Positions 1-5,738 of a DNA stretch of 6,242 nucleotides are shown here, one piece after another. The DNA is from Campylobacterales bacterium (lineage in GTDB: Bacteria > Campylobacterota > Campylobacteria > Campylobacterales > Arcobacteraceae): NCBI GenBank assembly GCA_016784825.1, contig JADHTT010000056.1:1-6242 (forward strand). The letters run 5' to 3'. The position numbers and the translations under genes are program-made. Below the pieces are notes generated by a model. That model ran no database searches, had not been told where the DNA came from, and was given only the letters and a program-made list of their open reading frames with translations. Numbering within the stretch: position 1 is the stretch's first letter; every line of letters begins with the position of its first letter.

Positions 1-272
1 ATGAAATAAGAAAATATAGCCCATATTATCTTGAAAAAAGAATTGGTGGATTTCAGATACATATGAAAGGTTCCGATGTAAAAGAGAAGCCACCCATTAC
101 TGAAGTCTATAGCAGACTGGATCAACTTGATAAAGGATGGGGAAAAGAGCATATAAGTATAGATGATAACCATGTGATTATTAAGAGTAAAGATCAAAAA
201 ATAATAGCAAAAATTAAAATAGAACTAGATAGTGAAAAAAAATGGGTTCAATCATTTTTCCAAATTAAATAA
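1..272 (+). CDS. 3' end of an unrecognised gene, cut by the left edge
   Basis: The frame is open from the left edge (first complete codon at position 3) to a TAA at 270-272, giving about 90 visible residues. The first ATG in frame is at 63, but the 20 codons before it read as plausible protein (EIRKYSPYYLEKRIGGFQIH) and the only ribosome-binding-like stretch before 63 (GGTGGA, 45-50) is 12 nt away. I therefore read this as the C-terminal part of a longer gene rather than a 69-residue protein. The visible part is charged and soluble, with no membrane segment and no cysteine. It contains a PPITEVYSRLDQLDKGWGKE stretch and ends in alternating hydrophobic/charged residues that look like short beta strands. 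I do not recognise the family. It ends 12 nt before the hemerythrin gene, so the two are probably cotranscribed. An independent small protein starting at 63 remains possible. Confidence 0.6.
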   Translation, partial: EIRKYSPYYLEKRIGGFQIHMKGSDVKEKPPITEVYSRLDQLDKGWGKEHISIDDNHVIIKSKDQKIIAKIKIELDSEKKWVQSFFQIK

Positions 273-276
273 AAGG
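271..276 (+). promoter_or_regulatory. Ribosome binding site supporting a TTG start
   Basis: AAAAGG overlaps the stop codon of the upstream gene and lies 8 nt before the TTG at 285. This spacing, and the lack of any in-frame ATG before the conserved GHP histidine (residue 17), supports TTG as the true start of the hemerythrin gene. Confidence 0.6.
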
Positions 277-284
277 TATATATA

Positions 285-1253
285 TTGAGTGAATTTATAA
301 ACAATGAACATCAAACTGGATTAGTAGCGGGTCATCCTTGTAGAGTATACTACGAGGAAAATGAATTAGTAAGAGAATTAATTGAAAATATTAATAATCT
401 AAATATTAAAGAGAATTTTGATGCATTTAAAATATTTTGGGAAAAATTATGTAAAGTTGAACTTCATTGGCAAAGAAAAGAGAATCAACTTTTCCCATAC
501 TTAGAAAAATATGGGTGGACTAGTCCTTCTCAAAATATGTGGGCATTTCATGATCAAATTAGAGATGAGATTAAGCAGACAAATCAATCCATAAAAGATG
601 AAGATATTGTTGCTATTAGTCAAAATACTCAAGCGGTATTTAAAAGCTTAGAGCATATTATGCAAGTTGAAGAGCATAGACTTTTACCAAATGCAATGAC
701 TATGTTAAACGATGATGATTGGAAAGAAATTTCTGCATCTGATGATGAAATTGGTTGGATGTTTGAAAAAGCACCTGCATCATATCCTGAATATATCCAT
801 CCAGGACAAGATAAAAAAAGGAGAAAACTACCATTTTCTCTTGATGGAAGAATTAGATTAAATGAGGGTTGGCTTCTTGAAGATCAACTAAACTTAATGC
901 TTCAATTTATGCCTGTTGATTTAACTTATGTTGATGAAAATGATATTGTACTATTCTACAATAGAGGAGATAATAGAGTATTCCCAAGAAGTGCAGGAAT
1001 TATTGGAAGAGAAGTTAAGTTTTGTCATCCACCAAAATCTGTCGATCAAGTATTGATGATTTTAAGAGAATTTAAAGCAGGTCGCAAAGATGATGCAGAG
1101 TTTTGGATAGAATTTAAAGGTAAGTTTATCCATATACAATACTTTGCTATTAGAGATGAAGATGGCACATATAGAGGTGTAATTGAGATGAGCCAAGATG
1201 TAACTCATATACGAAACCTAAAAGGTCAACAAAGACTACTTGATTGGGAATAA
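285..1253 (+). CDS. Hemerythrin-like (HHE) and PAS domain protein, DUF438 type
   Basis: A 322-residue cytoplasmic protein. Residues about 10-140 form a hemerythrin-like four-helix bundle with candidate di-iron ligands in the expected order: H17 (in GHP), H61 and E66 (HWQRKENQLFPYLEKYG), H89 (FHD), H124 and E129/E130 (VEEHRLLP). Residues about 196-310 form a PAS domain of the kind fused to hemerythrin in DUF438 proteins, recognisable by MPVDLTYVDEND, the RVFPRS segment, CHPPKSVDQV, AEFWIEFKGKFIHIQYFAIRDEDG and the closing SQDVTHIRNLKGQQRLLDW. Family members are thought to sense or bind oxygen or nitric oxide; no output domain is visible here, so it may signal by protein contact. The N-terminal DUF438 helical domain found in full-length relatives is absent. 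The start is TTG with an AAAAGG site. It follows the upstream gene by 12 nt and its stop overlaps the ATG of the MFS gene. Ligand assignment is by pattern only. Confidence 0.88.
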   Translation: MSEFINNEHQTGLVAGHPCRVYYEENELVRELIENINNLNIKENFDAFKIFWEKLCKVELHWQRKENQLFPYLEKYGWTSPSQNMWAFHDQIRDEIKQTNQSIKDEDIVAISQNTQAVFKSLEHIMQVEEHRLLPNAMTMLNDDDWKEISASDDEIGWMFEKAPASYPEYIHPGQDKKRRKLPFSLDGRIRLNEGWLLEDQLNLMLQFMPVDLTYVDENDIVLFYNRGDNRVFPRSAGIIGREVKFCHPPKSVDQVLMILREFKAGRKDDAEFWIEFKGKFIHIQYFAIRDEDGTYRGVIEMSQDVTHIRNLKGQQRLLDWE

Positions 1254-2483
1254 TGGAGCAAAAACAAATACCAGCCAATAAAAAAAGTGACCATGTAAAG
1301 AATATTTTACATGGTTTTTTTCTTTCTATTGGTACAACCATAGCTGAACCTCATACTATTTTACCACTTATGATTAGTCATTTTGGTGGTGGTCCAATTT
1401 TAATTGGGCTATTTTCATCACTTTTAAGAGGTGGAGCAATATTAGTGCAACTTTATGCTGCATTTCATGCCCAAAGTTATCCTAAAATGATGAAATACTT
1501 CAGAAGAGTATTAACCACTAGATTTTTTTCTTGGCTTTTTATAGGTATTGCGATACTAATATTTGGTGACAATCACCCTACTCTTACACTTTGGTGTATT
1601 GGGTTTGGATTATTTATATTTTCATTTTCAGCTGGATTTGGTGCTATATATTTTAGAGAAATTATTGCAAAAATATTTACACATAAATTTAGAGGAAAAA
1701 CTATGTCAGCACGACAATTCTTCTCTGGACTTGGTGCATTAATTAGTGGAGCTGCTGCTGGATATATATTAGAAGTTTATGATGCACCACAAAGCTATGG
1801 ATATCTTTTTGTAGCATCTGCTTTTATTATGGGCTTTGGTTATTTAGCAATTGGTACTGTTGCAGAACCTATTAAAGAAAAAGTTGCCACAAAAGAAAAA
1901 TCATTTAAATTATTTTTACAAAATGCATTTAAAATTTTAAAATCTGATCATCAATTAAAAATACAAGTATTTACATTTCTTTTAGCATATTCTTACCTTT
2001 TTGCCTTGCCATTTATTATTATAGATGCTAGTGCAAATATTAATTTAGATGGTACTGCGATTGGTTTACTAATAACTGCACAAATGATAGGAGCTATGTT
2101 TTCAAATATAGTATGGGCAAAACTAAGTGGCAATGGTCTAAATAAACTTACAGCACATATCACAATTAGTATGACTATTTTAGCAATATCTTTAGCTTTT
2201 GTAGCATCAAATCTTTATATGTATATGTTTATATTTTTAATTATAGGTGCTTCAATGGATGGAAATAGAATTGCCTCTGGAAACTTAATACTTATACTAG
2301 CGCCTGAAGAAAAAAGACCTGTATATACCGCACTTCAGACAAATATTGTATCATTTGGAATGTTTTTTTCTATTGCTGGGGGACTTATATTACAATTAAC
2401 AAACTATACTTTTTTATATAGTTTCACAATAGTGCTATTAAGTTTTGCACTATTGTTATCTTTTAGATTAAAAGATGAAAAGT

Positions 2484-2485
<2 letters not shown>
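1253..2485 (+). CDS. MFS transporter, about 12 membrane segments
   Basis: A 410-residue inner-membrane protein. I chose the ATG at 1253 because it overlaps the upstream stop as TAATG, typical of translational coupling; a TTG at 1244 would add three residues. Hydrophobic segments lie near residues 17-40, 48-70, 88-104, 110-132, 158-175, 183-203, then a charged central loop (about 205-235), then 238-258, 268-289, 300-320, 322-342, 365-382 and 384-404. This is the 6+6 major facilitator layout. The HKFRGKTMSARQFFSG stretch (about 144-159) after segment 4 resembles the RGK-type cytoplasmic loop seen in this superfamily. The substrate cannot be read from sequence. Its position behind a hemerythrin-PAS gene suggests, without proof, a link to oxygen, nitric oxide or metal physiology. 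A terminator-like hairpin lies inside its first 25 codons. Confidence 0.85.
1291..1321 (+). terminator. Terminator-like hairpin inside the start of the MFS gene
   Basis: A perfect 9-bp inverted repeat (CCATGTAAA at 1291-1299, TTTACATGG at 1306-1314) with a 6-nt loop is followed directly by seven T (1315-1321). This is the form of an intrinsic terminator on the + strand, but the stem has only four G-C pairs. It starts 38 nt after the MFS start codon, within codons for SDHVKNILHGFF, which belong to the first membrane segment. It could end part of the hemerythrin transcripts or act as an attenuator relieved by ribosomes moving through the MFS gene. Confidence 0.5.
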
Positions 2486-2833
<348 letters not shown>

Positions 2834-2873
2834 TTAATTCCTATTTTTATTTAAATTTTAAAATCCAAATATA

Positions 2874-2943
2874 AAACCCAAAAGGGCTTAATAAAGTAGA
2901 TTTATAGCTTAGTTCAAGAAAGATGCTTTAGAAAGCCCTTTTG
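2874..2943 (-). promoter_or_regulatory. Alternative RNA hairpins between amt and glnK (possible attenuator)
   Basis: The 97-nt amt-glnK gap and the last amt codons contain three complementary segments on the - strand transcript. CAAAAGGGCTT (2943-2933, inside amt) can pair over 11 bp with AAGCCCTTTTG (2889-2879). The same AAGCCC can instead pair with GGGTTT (2879-2874) around a TTTT loop, giving a 6-bp hairpin with one G-T pair followed by TATATTT, a weak terminator shape. The two folds exclude each other. This could set the glnK:amt transcript ratio or simply be a weak terminator or mRNA 3' end. I see no separate strong glnK promoter in the gap. Confidence 0.35.
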
Positions 2944-4115
2944 AATTCTGGGTATGCTTCCACACCACACTCATGTACATCTAGCCCTTCAGACTCTTCT
3001 TCTTCATTTGCTCTTAATGGCATAACTTTGTTGATTATGTATAATAATATATAAGAACTTACAAAAGCAAATATACCTACAACAATTACACCTTTTAATT
3101 GCCCCATAAATGTAATACCATTTGCTGCATCACTTGCAAATATACCTACAGCTAATGTACCCCAAATACCATTTACTAAGTGAACTGAAAGAGCTCCTAC
3201 TGGATCATCAAGTTTAATTTTATCAAACATTGGTACAGCATATACAACTATTAGTCCACCAATTGCACCAATTAACAGTGGCGTATATATATCATAAAGA
3301 TCTGGACCAGCTGTAATAGCTACTAATCCACCTAAAGCACCATTTAGTACCATTGTAATATCAAGTTTTTTATACTTTACATACATAATAATAGCTGCTA
3401 CAATTGCTCCAGAGATACCTGCTGTATTGGTATTAAGTATTGTTAATGCTACAGCATCTGCATTCTCTTTAGATGCAATTGAACCTACTGAACCACCATT
3501 AAATCCAAACCAACCAATCCATAAAAGAAAAGCCCCAAGAGTTACTAATGGAATATTTGATGCAGGGATTACTCTAATTCCGCCATCTTTTGTAAATCTA
3601 CCTTTTCTAGCTCCAATAATAATAATTGCAGCTAATAATGCCCATCCACCTGTAGAGTGAATTACAGTTGAACCTGCTAAATCATACATAGTAAGATCTA
3701 ATATAGTTCCATCTAACATATCTGCACCCCAAGACCAGTTTACTACAAGAGGGTATACAACTGATGCCATAATAATAGTAAATAATGCTAAAGGTAATAC
3801 TTTGGCTCTTTCACTTACTCCGCCTGACATAATATTTACAACTTTACCTACAAATGCCATTTGAAATAAAAATGTAGCCCATTGACTTTGTGAATCAGAT
3901 CCAAAATCTCCAAATGCTATTGAGTATCCATAAAGTAAAAAACCTAAAGATGCTACTGCAAATATCATTGTGTTCATCATCAGCACTGCTGAAACATTCT
4001 TTGTTCTTACTAAGCCAGCTTCTAGCATAGCGAACCCTGGTACCATTAATATAATTAATACAAATGCAAATATTGCAAAAAATGTATCAATTACATAAGA
4101 AATTTCTGGTGTCAT
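2928..4115 (-). CDS. amt: Ammonium transporter, Amt/MEP/Rh family
   Basis: A 395-residue inner-membrane channel for ammonium/ammonia, normally trimeric, with 11 hydrophobic segments visible and no clear cleaved signal peptide. Family marks in order: PGFAMLEAGLVRTKN (25-40), phenylalanines F84 and F88 in FLFQMAFVG spaced like the AmtB Phe gate, SGGVSERAK (97-105), NWSWG (126-130), D145 and H153 in DLAGSTVIH (the Asp and first twin His), LWIGWFGFNGGS, and the second twin His H312 in SVHLVNGIWGT. The cytoplasmic tail EEEESEGLDVHECGVEAYPEF is the segment that contacts P-II proteins, matching the downstream glnK. The ATG at 4115 is preceded by AAGGA (4121-4125 on the plus numbering) five bases away. 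A -10-like TATAAT and a palindrome upstream give it its own promoter, separate from the NtrB-like gene 83 nt before it. Confidence 0.96.
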   Translation of the reverse strand: MTPEISYVIDTFFAIFAFVLIILMVPGFAMLEAGLVRTKNVSAVLMMNTMIFAVASLGFLLYGYSIAFGDFGSDSQSQWATFLFQMAFVGKVVNIMSGGVSERAKVLPLALFTIIMASVVYPLVVNWSWGADMLDGTILDLTMYDLAGSTVIHSTGGWALLAAIIIIGARKGRFTKDGGIRVIPASNIPLVTLGAFLLWIGWFGFNGGSVGSIASKENADAVALTILNTNTAGISGAIVAAIIMYVKYKKLDITMVLNGALGGLVAITAGPDLYDIYTPLLIGAIGGLIVVYAVPMFDKIKLDDPVGALSVHLVNGIWGTLAVGIFASDAANGITFMGQLKGVIVVGIFAFVSSYILLYIINKVMPLRANEEEESEGLDVHECGVEAYPEFKRAF

Positions 4116-4142
4116 TTTAATCCTTAAAATTTAATATATCAA

Positions 4143-4148
4143 ATTATA
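4143..4148 (-). promoter_or_regulatory. Candidate -10 box of the amt promoter
   Basis: A perfect TATAAT on the - strand lies 27 nt before the amt ATG, which would put the transcript start near 4136 and leave a leader of about 20 nt. No good -35 TTGACA is present at the normal distance (TTCCCC is found there), consistent with an activator-dependent or Campylobacterota-style promoter. TATAAT-like strings are common in AT-rich DNA, so the support comes mainly from the matching arrangement at the porin promoter. Confidence 0.5.
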
Positions 4149-4170
4149 AGATATTTTATCCAAAAGGGGA

Positions 4171-4207
4171 ATAGCATAATTGTATATTTTCTATACAATT
4201 ATGCTAT
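4171..4207. repeat. 16-bp perfect inverted repeat at the end of the NtrB-like gene
   Basis: ATAGCATAATTGTATA (4171-4186) and TATACAATTATGCTAT (4192-4207) are exact reverse complements around the 5-nt loop TTTTC. The repeat covers the stop codon and last codons of the NtrB-like gene. As RNA from the - strand it would form a long stem, but the stem is mostly A-T and the downstream bases (TCCCCTTTTGG) are not a proper T tract, so it is a doubtful terminator. Its core is the palindrome shared with the porin promoter. Confidence 0.8.
4181..4197. promoter_or_regulatory. Candidate operator TGTATA-N5-TATACA upstream of amt
   Basis: A 17-bp palindrome with six-base half sites and a 5-nt spacer. Read along amt transcription it continues as ATTATGCTATT, and its centre (4189) is 41 nt from the first base of the amt -10 box, i.e. 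about -53. A second copy with the same continuation and the same spacing sits before the porin gene. The half-site layout equals that of NtrC sites. Probable binding site of the Fis-domain regulator encoded next door; the assignment of that protein is inference. Confidence 0.6.
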
Positions 4208-4912
4208 AAACATAGGAAATTCTAATATAAGTGATTTTTTAGTAGAAAACAGATTTACATTTGCATCTATGGCTTTTTGCTCAACTAGAGAATTTGTATC
4301 AATATCTTGATTACTTTGTAGTTCACATGAGATAATACCATGGCGCTTATTATCTATCATTTGATACTCACCAAGCTTAATACGGATAATAATTGTTAAA
4401 AGTTCATGATCTTTAAAATGGCTAAAACAACTATTAAGAAGCAAAATGAAACTGTTTATTTTTAATTTTATCTCTGGAATTGATATATCGTAATCTTCTA
4501 TAATCTTTAGATTGCTTTGCAACAGCGTAGAAGATTTAGATATATCGATTAAACTAAATAGATTTACATCTTTAAAATCTTCAGTTTGATATATTGATTT
4601 ATCCCCTTGTACATCCTTTATTTGATTTTGCTCTATTGTTTTAAATAATCTAAGTGCAATATTCATATCATCTATATATCCTATAGACACAGCATAATAG
4701 CTATCATTTGGATATTTTAGTTCTACATATTGGTTATTTATCCCATAGCTTTTTGAAGCATATGTTAGTGCTAAACTATATAGTTCTTCAATTGTTATAT
4801 CATTAAGAAGAAATTCTGCAGATGTATTATAATCTACTAATTTACCATCACTATCAAATAATAAAAATGGATTTAAATCTTTCATAATCATATCTTTATA
4901 AATATTTTTCAA
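4199..4912 (-). CDS. Degenerate NtrB-like PAS sensor without a functional kinase core
   Basis: A 237-residue soluble protein. Residues about 8-92 look like the PAS domain of NtrB (NPFLLFDSDGKLVDYNTSAEFLL, ending with IALRLFKTIEQNQ). Residues about 114-237 follow the outline of a histidine-kinase ATPase domain: FKDVNLFSLI resembles the usual lead-in strand, KINSFILLLNSCFSHF the N-box helix (N160), and SLILEFPMFIA the closing strand. No phosphorylatable His motif (H-E-x-x-N) and no glycine-rich G boxes are present, and the spacing leaves no room for a dimerisation/phosphotransfer domain. It is probably a pseudokinase that binds a partner. The TTG at 4912 overlaps the regulator gene by 17 nt and has AAGGA six bases upstream; an ATG at 4891 would lie 4 nt after that gene and remove seven residues. 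Overlap and co-direction mark the pair as one unit. The family link is by pattern and weak in the second half. Confidence 0.6.
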   Translation of the reverse strand: MKNIYKDMIMKDLNPFLLFDSDGKLVDYNTSAEFLLNDITIEELYSLALTYASKSYGINNQYVELKYPNDSYYAVSIGYIDDMNIALRLFKTIEQNQIKDVQGDKSIYQTEDFKDVNLFSLIDISKSSTLLQSNLKIIEDYDISIPEIKLKINSFILLLNSCFSHFKDHELLTIIIRIKLGEYQMIDNKRHGIISCELQSNQDIDTNSLVEQKAIDANVNLFSTKKSLILEFPMFIA

Positions 4913-5645
4913 GCCTCTTCCTTAGTGTTATTCTATTAATCTTTAGTTTATTTGATATTTGTAATTGCGATTTATATTTATAACTTACTGCTTTTAATAA
5001 TGATGTTTCTAATGTTGCTAAAAGTTCTTTATATGTTACACCATCATCATCTAATCTTTTTAATACATAATTGTAAACTACATCTTCAATATCATCATTA
5101 ACAATATCATCAATTAAATACGCTTTGAAAATAGATCGCTTTAATGATACAGCATTTGACGACAAATCATATTCAATATCTTTATGCTTTTGTTTATGAT
5201 CAATAAGTAATGAAACTTCATCTTCATATTTTCTAATTAACTCTTCTAAGTCCTCTTCTCTATCCTTTAATGGTGGAATCTCTATCTTAACTGCAAAATG
5301 TTGATCCAAACTAGTTGGTACATATTGTGCTGTTGCAATCACTTTAAGGGATGATAATTTACCCATTAACTCAAGTGGATTTAATGCTTGATCTATATTA
5401 AATACTATAATCTCACTATACTCATCAAGATTTAGCTTTTTACTTATTAAAAACTCTTCAAGTTCCTTAATATCAAATTTTAAAGCTTTTGAACTTATCT
5501 TATTTGCTAGTAACTTTTTACCAACACCAATTGGACCTAATATCATACTATTTACATTCAGCGATGCACTTAGCTGAATGACCTTAATAATTTTTTTTGA
5601 TGCAGGTGATAGAGATATAAAATTTTCCATAATATATTGTATCAA
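4896..5645 (-). CDS. Degenerate NtrC-like regulator: AAA+ remnant and Fis-type HTH
   Basis: 249 residues, about half the length of NtrC. There is no receiver domain. Residues about 10-140 are a shortened sigma54-activator AAA+ domain: a Walker A-like GPIGVGKK (37-44, second K where S/T is usual), a Walker B-like IIVFNIDQ (79-86, Q where the catalytic E is expected), and IPPLKDREEDLEELIRKY (123-140), equivalent to the LPPLRERxEDI segment. The GAFTGA loop that touches sigma54, the arginine-finger segment before IPPL and the WPGNVREL motif are missing. Residues about 205-249 keep a clear Fis/NtrC helix-turn-helix ending INRITLRKRLEKYL. It therefore probably binds DNA as a dimer and acts at sigma70 promoters. 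The start is uncertain: TTG 5645 or ATG 5630 (removing five residues), neither with a good ribosome binding site. It overlaps the NtrB-like gene and is divergent from the porin. Confidence 0.75.
   Translation of the reverse strand: MIQYIMENFISLSPASKKIIKVIQLSASLNVNSMILGPIGVGKKLLANKISSKALKFDIKELEEFLISKKLNLDEYSEIIVFNIDQALNPLELMGKLSSLKVIATAQYVPTSLDQHFAVKIEIPPLKDREEDLEELIRKYEDEVSLLIDHKQKHKDIEYDLSSNAVSLKRSIFKAYLIDDIVNDDIEDVVYNYVLKRLDDDGVTYKELLATLETSLLKAVSYKYKSQLQISNKLKINRITLRKRLEKYL
4919..4923 (-). promoter_or_regulatory. Ribosome binding site deciding the TTG start of the NtrB-like gene
   Basis: AAGGA on the - strand, extended as AAGGAAGAGG, lies six bases before the TTG at 4912 and inside the last codons (R-K-R) of the regulator gene. 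It favours TTG over the ATG at 4891, which has only AAAGAT close by. The purine run is also explained by Arg/Lys codons, so the call is moderate. Confidence 0.4.
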
Positions 5646-5653
5646 TTTCTAGC

Positions 5654-5670
5654 TGTATATTTTATATACA
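5654..5670. promoter_or_regulatory. Candidate operator TGTATA-N5-TATACA between regulator and porin
   Basis: The second copy of the 17-bp palindrome; pairing here extends to 7 bp each side (TGTATAT-TTT-ATATACA). Along porin transcription it continues as ATTAAACTATT, matching the amt copy at 9 of 11 positions. Its centre (5662) is 41 nt from the first base of the porin -10 box, the same as at amt. On the other strand it contains TATAAA (5666-5661), a possible -10 box for the regulator gene, so binding here could repress the regulator while activating the porin. Confidence 0.6.
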
Positions 5671-5702
5671 ATTAAACTATTTATTAATTTACATTATTTA
5701 TA

Positions 5703-5708
5703 TATACT
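5703..5708 (+). promoter_or_regulatory. Candidate -10 box of the porin promoter
   Basis: TATACT lies 30 nt before the porin ATG, placing the transcript start near 5715 and giving a leader of about 24 nt. An overlapping TATATA (5701-5706) is an alternative. There is no TTGACA-like -35 box upstream, only A/T runs, so the palindrome centred at about -53 may supply activation. Confidence 0.45.
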
Positions 5709-5738
5709 TTCAACATAAAAATACAAAGGACACTAGAA

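Noticed and set aside
1150..1341. Open frame on the - strand across the hemerythrin/MFS junction
   Set aside because: It overlaps two well-supported genes on the other strand and shows no family features.
3427..3660. Open frame on the + strand over amt
   Set aside because: Antisense shadow of conserved Amt residues; no ribosome binding site or recognisable domain.
4116..4198. Possible sigma54 promoter (-24 GG / -12 GC) before amt
   Set aside because: TTTTGG is present but no GC or TTGC follows at the required distance; a TATAAT box explains the region better.
4896..5645. Pseudogene call for the NtrC-like frame
   Set aside because: The frame is intact, the HTH is well kept, it overlaps a second intact gene, and matching palindromes flank the locus, so functional repurposing fits better than decay.
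5654..5670. Fnr/Crp-type site (TTGAT-N4-ATCAA)
   Set aside because: The half sites TGTATA/TATACA and the 5-nt spacer do not fit that family.
5671..5738. Possible sigma54 promoter before the porin
   Set aside because: The stretch has no GG-N10-GC arrangement; only sigma70-like AT boxes are seen.
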